64,000 nucleotides of DNA from Branchipolynoe longqiensis. Lineage: Eukaryota > Annelida > Polychaeta > Phyllodocida > Polynoidae. The notes beneath the pieces were generated by a model. The model was given only the letters and a program-made list of their open reading frames with translations. It did no database searches and was not told where the DNA came from. The DNA is taken from NCBI GenBank assembly GCA_030323885.1, contig CM059194.1:22279780-22343779 (forward strand). The letters run 5' to 3'. A program made the position numbers and the translations under genes. Positions 32,001 to 39,934 of this stretch are shown piece by piece (position 1 is the first letter of the stretch; each line of letters starts with the position of its first letter).

Positions 32001-33770
32001 ACAGCTTAGAAGTTATCGTAAATGAAAAGGGGTAGGATTTAACACAGCTTAGAAGTTATCGTAAATGAAAAGGGACAGGGCTTAACACAGCTTAGAGGAT
32101 ATCATAAGTGACAAAGAAGAGGAATTACCACAGTTTAGAGATTATCGCAAATGAAAAGTGAGGGAATTAACACAACAGGGTATAATAACTGAAAAGGGAA
32201 ATATTTTCTAAGAATAACATGTTGTCAATGTTGAGGCACTGGACTTCCAGAAGTAATTAGAAATGCTATTGCACATTAAATAAATTATTTCTGGAAGACC
32301 AATATATAACCAAATATCCCACTTAGTCACATTATCCAGATTATGTTCCTGGTGCATCGCAAGGACGTCACTGGTGACTGTGGGTTCTTTGGTCTAAGGT
32401 GGTCGCTAAGTGGTCACATGCTGTAGTGGGACTGGGGTATCAATTGAATAATCATAACGGTTAGACCCAAGTCTATATTAGTTTGATCATTCAGATTGTA
32501 TAGTTCCATATGTTATAGTTTCTACTATATTTTGAGATCAATATTTGTTAATTGATTTTTATTATTTACGTTATGTTTGTTTTAAGTAACTTTTACTATA
32601 ATTATTAATGGCTAACTTTGGAAATATTTTAAGTGAAAATAGACCAAATTAATTTCACTGTGTACACCGGAAAGCTGGATACCATAACAGATTTGATTAA
32701 ATTTACTAAATATTCCCATCTGTGCAGCAACAAATGTTTAAAGAGATTCACCGTTATCTAAGTTGGATATGTAGGATCAAATCTCAAATAAGTGTTTCGA
32801 TTTCGAAAATGCCATACTTTCATCAGGCAATGCAGCCTTAAGGTTGCATAGTCTGATGGTTTTGAGTTTTGGCTAAATATTGAGATAAATATATTAGGTT
32901 GATTGTTATAATCTACCTTAATTTAGTTTGAAGTGACCTGATATCCCACTGAGTCGCATTATCCTGACACTTAGCAAACCAGTCCTTGCCCTATCCTAAT
33001 AATGCCGAGCACCTGGCTAGGAACCGACAAGTATCAATTCTGTAAGTCATCGGCTTGACTTGACCAGAGTTCGAACCCATGGCTTCGAATCCCATGATCA
33101 ACCAAAATGGGAGGCAGACACTCAACTCATTTGGCCATCTCGCCCTCTTTGAATAGAGTAGGTAATTTTCGTACTAGCAGATATTTGGCGTCTGTCCAAC
33201 ATTTGGATGCCTCACCCATCTTTCGATGCTGACAAATATCACACTGCCTGTCTACGCACCGATCACACAGATGCTGAACAGTTTCACGGCGATGCGCGGC
33301 GCGGGGCAGTCTGGGAAGAAAGGCTGGAACATGTAGCTCGAAGTGGTCAAAGCCAGCAGGGCGTTTAAGCTGGGGTTCAGCGCCACGAATACCACCCACG
33401 CGTACACAAACGCCACCCACTGGCCAATCGTCGACCGGAAGTAGGTGTACTCTCCACCGGAAGTGCCAAACATGATTCCCAGCTCGCTGTAGCAAAGCGC
33501 CATGAGCAGCGTCAGCAGACCGGAAGTGACCCAGATGATGAGGCTGAGCCCGATGGAGCCGCAGTGGTGGATGATGGAGACGGGCGAGACGAAGATACCT
33601 GACCCGATCATGATGCCCGTCATCATGGAGGTGGCATGCAGCAGGTTGATCTCCTTCCGGAGCGCCACGCGATCGGAAGTCGCCGCTGCATCCGATGGTT
33701 CTTCCTGTTTGCCAGCATTGTGAGTCTTGGAGAAGGATGCGTCATCGTTGCCCTTCCTGATCTTCTCCAT
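16957..33770 (-). CDS. SLC7-type amino acid transporter, ten exons
   Basis: A multi-pass plasma-membrane exchanger of the light-subunit LAT/xCT group. Ten minus-strand exons with GT-AG borders join in phase to 1,530 coding bases (about 509 residues, normal for the family). Visible signatures: IGSGIFVSP in the first membrane segment, SGGEYTYF, FPDC with the Cys that in relatives forms the disulphide to an SLC3 heavy chain, FYSGIFTYGGW, and RWKEPNRQRPFK near the C-terminus. The start has a good context (CACCATGG) with an in-frame TAG 24 bases upstream. I cannot tell which SLC7 member it is; asc, y+LAT, b0,+ and LAT types are alternatives. Introns are loaded with minisatellites and transposon relics. 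No clear poly(A) signal found. Confidence 0.9.
17218..17345 (+). mobile_element. SINE 3' fragment in intron 9
   Basis: Body and tail only: GATGGGGCAGCACTATAAAG, CACAAGTCGGTACCCGTCCTG, then an A-rich AACAACAACAAACAAAACA end. Confidence 0.75.
17365..17600. repeat. Minisatellite CACTTTGCGACCA
   Basis: Tandem units of about 10-20 bases on the theme CCACTTTGYGAC, decaying into CACTTTTTGAA units at the right. In intron 9. Confidence 0.85.
17630..17882 (-). mobile_element. tRNA-derived SINE (type 4), head missing
   Basis: Matches the body of the SINE at 41,888-42,195 (CATTAGACAGTTGGTCAATA, CCGAGCCTACACTTTTACC, GATGCTGTAACTTATACAC). It stops before the tRNA-like head and continues into a type 1 SINE tail at 17,883-17,945 (plus strand). 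Confidence 0.7.
17959..18136 (-). CDS. SLC7-like transporter exon 9
   Basis: 178 bases, acceptor TTCTCGCAG, donor GTGAGT. Encodes the last two membrane helices (ILIVVPVVTLGLLVSLSMLG, GIGLLIGLAGVPIYLVFVQW) and the start of the cytoplasmic tail. Confidence 0.9.
18225..18500 (-). mobile_element. SINE type 3 in intron 8
   Basis: Minus strand contains TGAACCAGTTGTGG-type body, GGGCTATTTTCTGTTCC and CAATGCGCTCTATATGCCTC near the tail. Same family as 39,940-40,250 and 61,130-61,480. Confidence 0.75.
18713..18862 (-). CDS. SLC7-like transporter exon 8
   Basis: 150 bases, phase 0 on both sides, acceptor GTTGCAG, donor GTGACT. Encodes CLLAVLFVLSGEAVAILEYL, a further membrane helix and the RWKEPNRQRPFK cytoplasmic loop. 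Confidence 0.92.
19296..19392 (-). CDS. SLC7-like transporter exon 7
   Basis: 97 bases, acceptor GCTTCAG, donor GTGAGC. Encodes ARDGAFPAVLSMIHVRYMTP, the conserved (S/A)R(D/E)G...LSMIH...TP loop, then the start of the next helix. Confidence 0.92.
19400..19738. repeat. Minisatellite AAAGTAGGTCAATG
   Basis: About twenty imperfect units of 14-21 bases (CAAAGTAGGTCAATGTC and variants). It starts within about ten bases of the exon 7 acceptor and fills the 3' end of intron 6. Confidence 0.9.
19855..20560. repeat. Two tandem copies of an inverted-repeat element
   Basis: 19,855-20,222 and 20,258-20,560 each begin with CTCTGACAAATGAnCTCCAAGCACACC and end with the inverted arm (GTGTG..., GCATTTGTYAGAGTACAGTTC). 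Interiors share CTAGTTTTTCRGTTTATG and CATATTCAGYTACATAAACT. Likely a MITE; no ORF. Confidence 0.7.
20713..20816 (-). CDS. SLC7-like transporter exon 6
   Basis: 104 bases, acceptor TCTACAG, donor GTCAGT. Encodes DFGRLAMGRLAVIIPVFVAC then STIGALNGTIFGGSR, matching helix 8 and the S-x-x-G-x-x-N-G signature. The 17-18 base minisatellite starts within a few bases of the acceptor. Confidence 0.92.
20821..22312. repeat. Minisatellite GTGTCAAAACAAGGAGA, 1.5 kb
   Basis: Roughly 85 units of 17-18 bases, consensus GTGTCAAAACAAGGAGA. Open frames rich in QNKESVSKQ repeats on the plus strand are products of the array. It fills most of intron 5 and begins immediately upstream (gene sense) of the exon 6 acceptor, where the minus strand reads as a pyrimidine-rich CTCTCCTTGTTTTGACAC. 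Confidence 0.95.
22358..22578 (+). mobile_element. tRNA-derived SINE, type 2 tail
   Basis: Head with A-box GGATGGCCCAATGAGTTAAGC and B-box-like GGTTTGAATCC, then the shared CTAGGATAGGGCAAGG segment, but the tail is GGAATGAGGAAGACCAATAA ... TTGAAATTTCCCCTGCTTAA instead of the type 1 tail. Confidence 0.75.
22621..22744 (-). CDS. SLC7-like transporter exon 5
   Basis: 124 bases, acceptor CTTACAG, donor GTAAAG. Encodes RIVPRASIISFSMVTLIYLC and TNVAYFSVMTPDQMMASHAV, the well-conserved helix 7 region with its following extracellular loop. Confidence 0.92.
22850..24545. repeat. Minisatellite GCATAGTGCATAGAGCATACA, 1.7 kb
   Basis: Higher-order array built on GCATAGTGCATAGAG, CATACAGCATGGAGTATAGT and GTATGTAGT words, changing at about 23,940 to a variant with GCAGGGAGTATAATGCATAG. 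Minus-strand frames of up to 328 codons rich in MLYALCTMHY come from the repeat. It lies in intron 4 about 100 bases from the exon 5 acceptor. 24,546-25,149 has only AT-rich intron sequence. Confidence 0.95.
25150..25194 (-). CDS. SLC7-like transporter exon 4 (micro-exon)
   Basis: 45 bases between TTTTCAG and GTGGGT. Completes the Trp codon and encodes QYIFMLIEEVKSPQ, equivalent to the NYxxEE(V/I)KxP segment of SLC7 transporters. Too short for ORF callers, supported by phase and family match. Confidence 0.88.
25195..25935. other. Intron 3, 3' flank of exon 4 (no feature seen)
   Basis: AT-rich intron sequence with no recognised gene or repeat. Confidence 0.5.
25938..26121. mobile_element. Tigger-like MITE
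   Basis: Left CAATCAACCCTCGTTATTCT and right (reverse complement) CAGTCAACACTCATTAATCT form inverted ends, flanked by TA. CAGTCAACnCTCGTTA ends with TA duplications are typical of Tigger/pogo elements. Confidence 0.75.
26757..26942. mobile_element. MITE with CAGTGAAAC...TTTCCCTG ends
   Basis: Left CAGTGAAACACTATTGTAATG, right reverse complement CAGGGAAATCCCATTACAATG. The interior AATGTGACCCGATTTAATGC and GATTTAGCGCAACC text is typical of pogo-like MITEs. 26,122-26,756 and 26,943-27,430 show nothing recognised. Confidence 0.7.
27440..27890 (-). pseudogene. LINE reverse transcriptase C-terminus, relic (Jockey/CR1-like)
   Basis: Two adjoining minus-strand frames (27,597-27,857 and 27,442-27,630) read as the thumb/C-terminal part of a non-LTR reverse transcriptase: YGDVNYMGARKELLKKLQ, RRALKTCLRVDTLHPTYD and LLENRRIIHLKTLAYSY. 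This pattern (YGD.xYxGA...LxKLQxLQxRALK) is known from Jockey/CR1-type LINEs. It is different from the LINE at 3,020. Broken by one frameshift near 27,610, severely 5'-truncated, within intron 3. Confidence 0.75.
27975..29115 (-). pseudogene. HARBI1/PIF-Harbinger transposase relic
   Basis: Minus-strand pieces in changing frames match a HARBI1-like DDE transposase: VRQWIGRQHEFGLYDQLLVG (about 28,960), MRIPPQMFDEITKKYTTYWE and SGNKYSSIKFGWRVPHNTQ (28,740-28,890), GWSAISNNFLERWNFPHTCG (28,600-28,670), then in another frame PPKSGSLYYNYKGFYSTVLM with ALVDAD (first catalytic Asp) and KGSASDAQVFNDSEL, and MKPYSRRGITHEEGIFNYR (about 28,290). Between 28,212 and 28,270 a GTAGTTGAAGATGC unit is repeated three times in place of conserved sequence, and the segment after HTCG lacks the usual DGK. 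Several frameshifts: dead. Terminal repeats not identified. Confidence 0.8.
29160..29984. other. Intron 3 segment, possible Harbinger flank
   Basis: Rich in ACGTTnGAC/ATGTTCACA words and CGTAACnTGAC motifs (29,190-29,670), possibly degenerate subterminal repeats of the neighbouring transposon. A pyrimidine-rich C tract lies at 29,918-29,960. No gene seen. Confidence 0.35.
29986..30337. mobile_element. Palindromic MITE with TTAA ends
   Basis: Left TTAA-AGTTGCATAGTCCGATG, right CATCGGACCATGCAGCT-TTAA: inverted ends with TTAA on both sides. The centre is the palindrome TTTTGGCAAGCTTGCCAAAA near 30,142-30,161. TTAA duplications are known from piggyBac and Kolobok transposons. Halves or diverged copies lie at 5,975-6,150, 32,690-32,880, 38,040-38,580, 51,060-51,235, 59,364-59,545 and 62,735-62,930. 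Confidence 0.75.
30443..30542 (-). CDS. SLC7-like transporter exon 3
   Basis: 100 bases, acceptor TTATAG, donor GTGGGT. Encodes the extracellular loop and the FYSGIFTYGGW motif, diagnostic for the family and split at the final Trp codon. Confidence 0.9.
30543..31091. other. Intron 2
   Basis: AT-rich intron with a short AATAATAATAATAAT microsatellite at about 30,844-30,863. Nothing else recognised. Confidence 0.7.
31092..31217 (-). CDS. SLC7-like transporter exon 2
   Basis: 126 bases. Acceptor TTTTCAG, donor GTAGGT. Encodes AIAFLNSIYVRYVARVQTVF and the hydrophobic ISILIVIIIAGLIQIAS, matching the conserved Arg-rich turn and following membrane helix of SLC7 proteins. The minisatellite at 31,218-32,190 abuts its acceptor. 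Confidence 0.92.
31218..32190. repeat. Minisatellite of about 42 bases, derived from an intron-exon border
   Basis: About 22 units on the theme AGAGGTTATCGTAAATGAAAAGGGAGAGGATTTAACACAGCTT (shown as parts: GAGGTTATCGTAAATGAAAA, GGGAGAGGATTTAACACAG). The first unit is the border of exon 2 itself (AGGCTATCGCAACTGAAAA, 31,206-31,224), so the last 12 bases of each unit correspond to exon sequence and the next to the 3' splice site. In intron 1. Confidence 0.9.
32191..32690. other. Intron 1, middle part
   Basis: Contains a half copy (32,365-32,440) of the palindromic element at 58,331-58,505: ACGTCACTGGTGACTGTGGG, TTCTTTGGTCTAAGGTGGTC. Otherwise AT-rich and unremarkable. Confidence 0.6.
32690..32880. 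mobile_element. Partial TTAA-type MITE
   Basis: Contains CTGTGCAGCAACAAATGTTTA, ATCTAAGTTGGATATGTAGG and CATCAGGCAATGCAGC, all segments of the MITE at 29,986-30,337. A second, inverted TTGCATAGTCTGATGG end follows at 32,843. Confidence 0.65.
32935..33145 (-). mobile_element. tRNA-derived SINE, tail missing
   Basis: Head GGGCGAGATGGCCAAATGAG and body (CCTAGCCAGGTGCTCGGCAT, AATGCGACTCAGTGGGATATC) on the minus strand, lying just upstream of exon 1's donor side in intron 1. Confidence 0.75.
33260..33770 (-). CDS. SLC7-like transporter exon 1
   Basis: 511 bases, phase 1 end. Encodes the charged cytoplasmic N-terminus (MEKIRKGNDDASF), then the first four or so membrane segments including NLLHATSMMTGIMIGSGIF, SGLLTLLMALCYSELGIMFG and WVAFVYAWVVF, ending with the FPDC loop. 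Donor G|GTGCGT on the minus strand. Confidence 0.92.
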
Positions 33771-34100
33771 GGTGAAGTTGTGGTTGGCTATCTAGTTGGA
33801 TAAAATTGATAGATGTTTATAGATATTATATATATATATATAATGGTTGGTCTGCTGTTGGAGATTTATGTCCTGGCAACATCTAAGGTCAACTTATATA
33901 TAATGATAATAATATGAATAAGCTATGCTTAGGACTGACACCACTTTGGTGTTTCCTCGGAATTTTCATAAACTGGTCCCTGGGGACTAGGAAGGGATTG
34001 GGGGACCAAGAGATTTGTGTCATTTTTCTCTTAAAACTTTCTGTCTTGGGCATTAATCTTGCTTTAGATTAAAAATTAAGGCTTGCTTCTTTAATATTTA

Positions 34101-34137
<37 letters not shown>

Positions 34138-34370
34138 CGTGCTAGCATTTTATCAATGGAAAGCTATGATCTTGACCTACAATGTAGTATGATTTTCAGA
34201 TAGCGAGACATTTAGGTTTTTTTAGGTTTTTGAAAGTTAAAGTTGTCATGCCCACTTTGACACTTAAAGAACTCTATATCATTAAAATGAGGAGAAACTA
34301 ATAACATACTAATTTAAGACATAGTGTGTTAATTTAAATTCCAAATTACTATTTGTGTCATGCTGGTCAC
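33771..34370. other. Upstream flank of the SLC7-like gene
   Basis: Contains a TA microsatellite (33,822-33,842), a SINE tail fragment (33,848-33,894) and a second TA microsatellite (34,106-34,133). A promoter is expected here but I see no specific element I can defend. Confidence 0.5.
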
Positions 34371-36905
34371 TAGCAGACACAACCTATACGCACAGATTTG
34401 CCCAGAACCAGTTTCAGCAGTTCTGCAGAAACAACTGAGGCAAAAATTCAAAAGCCATCGGACTGTGCAACTTTAAAGTTGCATGGGCCGATGACGTTCA
34501 AATATTTGCATGAAAATAGCTTTCATTGGACCATGCAACTTTAATGACCAGCCACAGGGTATGACTTGGTCCAAACTACTTACACGTTCCCATCCTGATA
34601 TGACCTTAGATGTTACTAGAACATGAAGCCGCAATAAAGATAGCAAACTTGCAAGTTGTCTTACCTTTTATGGACTATGTTAACAATCCTGGAGATGTGC
34701 ACATCATGGGGAAGTGACTGGTTCGCTTCGTTGTATTGAGATGTCAGTTGTGCATGTCCAAATGACGTGCAGACTGCATGCTTGGTTCGGGACAAACAAC
34801 AGAGTCCGCTGGGATCATCTGGTCTCCTCTGGGCTCTTACGGCCTCCTCCTGGCTCCTCCTGGCTCCTCCGGCCTCCTCCAGCCTCCTCTGGGCTCCTCC
34901 GGGCTCCTCCGGGCTCCTCCAGGCTCCTCCGGGCTCTTTGGGGCTCCCTGGGCTCCTCCAAGCTTCACCGGGCTCCTCCAGGCTCCCCTGGGTCCTCCGG
35001 GCTCCTCCTGGGTCCTCCAGGCTTCTCTTGGGTCCTCCGGGCTGTGGCTGATGACCTTCACCTTCAATACATCAGACGCAGCATGCAGACAACAATTGTT
35101 ATCTGTAGAGTTCCCACCACTTCAGTGAGTGGACGAACGCGAGGCCGGTCCGTATGCGCAAGGCTTGCTTATTTAGGTGGGAGGAGGGGGCAGGGGTGGG
35201 GGTGGGCGGGTGGCTGGGAGGGAACCACAGATGTCCCAAATAATGATCCTCAGTTAGTGTCACACAGTGTGTGCCAAGCTAATCGAAATAACCCCCCTTA
35301 TAATTATATATATACATATATATATATATACATATATGCACATACATATGGTTCACTCTCCTGAAAACTGGTCAGCATGGGATGGGATTTTAAAACATCA
35401 ATGAAAAAACGTCCTACTTATATTTGTCCTTATAGTTTTCATATTCATGTTCAGATTATTCATAAATGAGGGAAATAAAATAAACCACATGCAACTTTGG
35501 TCTTTTTAGTTATGAAGTGTTTTTGTACCAAAGAAACCCATTTTACAGTCAGCCATTTGTAACATGACATATTGGACATAGTTGGATCCTTACTAACATC
35601 TTGTATTGTATTGATATATCAAACAAAACAATTCAAAAATCAAAAGGAAGTATTCATTAACACGGATGCATGCTTAAATTATTTTTTGAATTATTTGATG
35701 TCTCCAGAAATAACATTACAAATTTCCATCACAGATATAACCAGTGGTGTCTAGATGCCACACAAATATTGTACATTAATTATTCAGTGAATAAAGCATA
35801 GCTGGGAATTACTTTTTGTTATCAATATAAGCACTACATATTTCTGTATATTATGCCATGATTAATATGCTTCTCTGCATAAAATTATTTAATTCTGCTT
35901 AGATTTTTATTAAGCAGACTGTGTGATGTTCTAAGCATGTGTTACGTCTGAGCAACACATCTCATACTGCCATATGACATAGCTTAATCATCCACTACGC
36001 CTTTATTTTTTATCTCATCAATTTATATTTTACATAGATTTAAATGGGAGATTTCCAGCTTTCATTTGCAACCAAAATATGTTTAAAATTCAAATATTAG
36101 ATTTTAACTCTCCAAGTGACACTTCTGGCCAGTTTTCAGGAGAGTGACCCATATAGATGCACAGATATATATATTTATATTTATATGCATATCATTCTCA
36201 GGCACGAATGACAGAGTAGAGCGTCCCTGTGCAAAGTTTTCCGATATATGAGATATGGGTTATGGAGAACTATACTATAAATTGCAACTTCTCTATAAAA
36301 TGGTCAATGGTATGTAAAACCAAAGGCATATAAGGTATATGTGGAGTTGGTGATTCATTACTAATTGAGGATAGAAATTGTATATCAATTTAGTTAGAGA
36401 GAGAGGGTCTTGACATGTGGGACAGTCTTTGGGAAGTCGCCTCACCTACCCCCTCCCCTCCAAGTGTTATTTATGGATCACTGCACCAGACACAACAGGG
36501 CACTGTAGCCAGATCTAACCATGCCTCGGTTACAAGGATATTGAACCCTCATTGGTGGATAGAGGAATGCCTGTTAGTGATTGGAAGACTGGATTATGTG
36601 ATCATCACCATCTTGTTTCTTGAAACTATGAATACAATAAATCAGGGAGTCTCACTCTCCTACCTTTCACTCTTTATCTACTTTCCTTCCTTGCCTGTAG
36701 TGATTTCTTATTAGCCTATCTACACCACTCAAACCACCAGCCGTCGACTTTACACCTGGTTAGGATTGGTGCCCGTGGCAGTGCCACCGGTCACGTGGTG
36801 GAGGAGCATGCTCTGTTCAGAATGGGGGCACAACAATGATAATGGGCAATAATAATAATAACCTCCCTGCTTATGCATCACATATACATATATATATATA
36901 TGTGT
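34371..36905 (+). repeat. Right copy of the segmental duplication
   Basis: Matches 1-2,035 in the same orientation, including the CTCC minisatellite (34,812-35,045) and TA microsatellite (35,305-35,345). It lacks the left copy's MITE and carries its own extra sequence at about 35,417-35,820 (AT-rich, unidentified) and the element at 36,230-36,754. Confidence 0.85.
36230..36754. mobile_element. LTR-like/MITE insertion, 525 bp
   Basis: Starts TGCAAAGTTTTCCGAT and ends CCGTCGACTTTACA, with CCTG on both sides (36,226-36,229 and 36,755-36,758). The empty site GTCCCTGGTTAGG is at about 1,883-1,895. Same group as 6,866-7,389. Ends, length and a CT-rich right part with an AATACAATAAATC motif agree. 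Confidence 0.8.
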
Positions 36906-37140
36906 GAGTGGTACAGGCACGAGCCAGAGCCAGGCAAGGAGGAAGAAACCATGTGGCAGCACGAGTCAAGGCAGAAGGCCTGACCAGTCGATGAGTAGAG
37001 GAGTGTTATTAGTTGGTGCAGAATCAATTCATATCAATTAGTTCATCGATAATCAATTTCTGGATAATTATACTTGTATAATGCTTATGCAGGACATAGA
37101 CTTACAAAAGTTATATACACATTTGTATGTGTATATATAC
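36906..37140. other. AT-rich spacer
   Basis: No gene or repeat recognised. Confidence 0.5.
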
Positions 37141-37142
37141 CG

Positions 37143-37262
37143 GCCCAATCGCTTAGAATGTTGGCTGGCTCTCCGTGGGTCGAGGGTCATGGGTTTGAAA
37201 GCTGACCGAGTCAGACCAAAATGATCAAACTGGTACTCATTGCTACCTAGCCTGTTGTTTGG
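37143..37262 (+). mobile_element. tRNA-like SINE head
   Basis: CGGCCCAATCGCTTAGAATG head with B-box-like GGGTTTGAAAGC, then CGAGTCAGACCAAAATGATC and CTACCTAGCCTGTTGTTTGGC. Tail missing. Confidence 0.65.
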
Positions 37263-37351
37263 CATATATACACATATATGTAGTGGTCTGCACTGACCTC
37301 TCAGGCAAGGAGCCGCATAGACAGGTAGGCGTGGACAGCATGGTGATATCA

Positions 37352-37460
37352 GGGACCCTTGGTGGTGTAATGGTTAGCACACTGGCCTGTGATGCAAAGA
37401 GATGTGGGTTCGAGTCCTTTTCTAGGCGCAATATTTCCCATTTTCATCACCCCCCCACGA
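37352..37460 (+). mobile_element. tRNA-like SINE (type 5)
   Basis: Head TTGGTGGTGTAATGGTTAGC and GTGGGTTCGAGTCC (A- and B-boxes), then AATATTTCCCATTTTCATCA. Copy at 59,193-59,283. Reading its minus strand yields the PRAGIEPTSLAFRAS-like ORF seen there, an artefact. Confidence 0.7.
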
Positions 37461-38030
37461 CATATACATATATTAATAGAATGCATAGTCTTGGCATATT
37501 GTGTCTATGTAAATTTATATTACGTTTATATTAGCTATATACAGTAAATGTCATAATAGTGTTGATAATGCATTTATTATGGTGAGAATTACAATTTCCG
37601 GTTGTCGGCCTGATCGGATAAAACTAAAACTATAGAAGTTCTAAGAGGACAAAATTTGGAAATGAAAAAATGTCTTTTTTCCATTTGCAAATTCTGTTCC
37701 TTTTGGTACACCACCACCCTCTTGGGCATTTATGGAACCTCTCAAACTGCATGTGGTGCCACCTTCCAGGCTACCCCAGAACTACAACCAGAAGTCAAAC
37801 ATGCGTGCGATCTAGCAGAATAGTACATAGGCCTACATTTCCACTGCGGCCACCCCATGAATGCGGTAAGTTTTGACAAATGTAACAAGACAGTAAGGAA
37901 CAAGTAAACGTGAGGTCATGTCTAGAGTAGGGCTCGAACCCACAATTCTGCCATTCCAAGGCTAGCAGCCTACCCATAGAAGTAAGTTTTATTTCAAATA
38001 GCTAACTCCTGAGGTACTTGAAACGAAAAT
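37461..38030. other. Spacer with a weak tRNA-like motif
   Basis: AT-rich. 37,915-37,980 has a GGGCTCGAACCCACAA B-box-like palindrome and may be a decayed SINE head. No gene supported. Confidence 0.4.
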
Positions 38031-38039
38031 ATGCTAAGT

Positions 38040-39150
38040 TAATTCTGGCAAGCACATCAAAACTCTGCAGCAGTAACAAGTTCTATTAAATTGACCTAGT
38101 TTTCCCTTCTATGCAGCAACAAATGGTCTGGAATGAGCACTCATGGCGACTTTAAACTTCTGCCCCACTGGTAGACCAGGCTGCCAGCACCATGACCTGA
38201 TATCCCACTCAGTCACATTATCCTGGGAGTGAGCCAACCAGACCTTGCCCTATTCTAGTAATGCCGAGCACCTGGCTAGGAAGCGACAAGTATCAGTTTT
38301 TAAGTCATTGGTTTGACTCGACCAGGGTTCAAACCCATGATCCCATGGTCTACCAACACGAGAGACAGACACTCTAACTCATTTGGCCATCCCGTCTGGT
38401 GATTTGGTAACCTTGTAAGACTTGTAGCGGTCGCAGGTTCTATTAGGCTGACTCAGCATTCCTTCTGTGGAACAATAAATGTTTCAAGACAGCACCAGTA
38501 TCTAAGTTGGATATGTAATATCAAATCTAGGTAAGTGCACTGCTTTTCAAAATCTTGATGGTTCTATCGGATTATGCAGCTTTAAATAATTTCTAGTTAA
38601 GATGACTAGCTGATGCAACAGTCTAATGATTTGTAAACCTGGTATTCCAGTTGGAAGATAGCCCCTCAGTCCAAACCTAATTATACACTTTACTTAATGT
38701 TTGTTGTCAGTATTTGTTTTAATTAATCATTTATTTATTTGTAATTATTACCTTCTGGTATCTATCACTCTACACTTTCGGAAATGGGCAGAATGCCAAT
38801 AAACAATGATAAAGTAAGTGTCCTGGTAAGTGTGCATTCATTGTAGTCTGCACCCATTCTGTGTGAACGCTGGATTAACTTTTTTTTTATTCTTGGAAAA
38901 GAGTTTGCCCACTTTGGTGTGAGGTCTATATGCGGTTTGACCTAGTGAACTATCTTTCTAGGTCATGTGAATGTGGCTACACTGCCAACTGGCATTCAAA
39001 ATTATGTCAATTTGAGTGTGGGAAAATCAGACGGATGGGATTATCCAAGCTTTGTGGGCATGCTTGAATATCCAACAACTAATAGCTTTGCTCCATTTTG
39101 GTATGAATCCTGGGGAGCATTTCTGTGGCTTCTCTCCCGACATAACATTT
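38040..39150 (+). repeat. Duplicated block, right copy
   Basis: Matches 5,690-6,710. It contains a TTAA-type MITE half, then a tRNA-derived SINE (38,127-38,400, minus strand), then the MITE's other half: the SINE sits in the MITE. The block ends at the LTR-like insertion at 39,151 and resumes at 39,727. Confidence 0.8.
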
Positions 39151-39726
39151 TGTAAAGTCCATGGCTGGCATTTGTGGTTGTGTAGGCAGGCTATAGGAAA
39201 TCAATACAGGCAAGAAGTAGAGAAACGAAGAGTATAAAAAATGAAAATAGAGTGAGAGCTTGTACCCTCAGGTTTATTATTATATAGTGGTACCTGGATC
39301 TGGTATGGCATACTACCTGACCATTATCTCCAATGAGCAACAAGCATTTATAGTTCCACCAATGAACAGTAAGCATTCTTGTGTCACCATGGCTACTGTG
39401 ATTTGCCCACCACCACCACCATGCGGTGTGGCTGCTTGGCCACCACCTGCCTGAGCTGTGTATGTGTGGTGATCCGTGACTAACAGTTGGGGGGGAGGGG
39501 GTCGTGAGTAGAGCTCTTGAGGCTCCTTACACACTATCACTAGTGCCTCCTTCATACTATCTACTTAATACACAATGACTATTGACCATAAGTAAAGGAT
39601 CACCAGGAACTACACAAATACATTCATGCACCTAGCCCTATATATCATTTACCTTAGTAGACCATTTGTACTCCATTATAGACTACTTGCATTCCCCACC
39701 AATGCGTTTTATCAGAATATTTTACA
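39151..39726. mobile_element. LTR-like/MITE insertion, 576 bp, inverted
   Basis: Starts TGTAAAGTCCATGGCTGG and ends ATCAGAATATTTTACA, so it is in the opposite orientation to 6,866-7,389. Flanks ATTT / ATAT fit a 4-bp duplication with one change; the empty site CATAACATATGTTGC is at 6,702-6,716. Confidence 0.75.
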
Positions 39727-39778
39727 ATATGTTGCTTCATAGGGGATCTTTCCAGTAACAAGAAACAAAAACTCACAT

Positions 39779-39850
39779 GCCCAGACCCGGGATTGAAGCA
39801 GGGACCTTTAGATCTTCAGTCTAACGCTCTCCCATCTGAGCTATCGAGGC
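39779..39850 (-). pseudogene. tRNA-Phe-like sequence (anticodon GAA)
   Basis: 72 bases on the minus strand: D arm TAGCTCAGATGGGAGAGCG, anticodon loop ACTGAAGATCT (GAA at 39,815-39,817) and T arm CCTGCTTCAATCCCGGG. The acceptor stem GCCTCGA/TCTGGGC has mismatches, so it is a pseudogene or a tRNA-derived repeat head rather than a working gene. Left copy split at 6,759 and 15,150. Confidence 0.75.
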
Positions 39851-39934
39851 TTACATGACAGCAACTGGGCAATTTATCCACATGAATGAAGGCTTGGTGG
39901 TTGTTTTGATTAGTATTTTAAATGATTTATACGG

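Noticed and set aside
39779..39850. Functional tRNA-Phe gene
   Set aside because: Acceptor stem has mismatches and the same sequence recurs as part of a larger duplicated repeat block; kept as a pseudogene.
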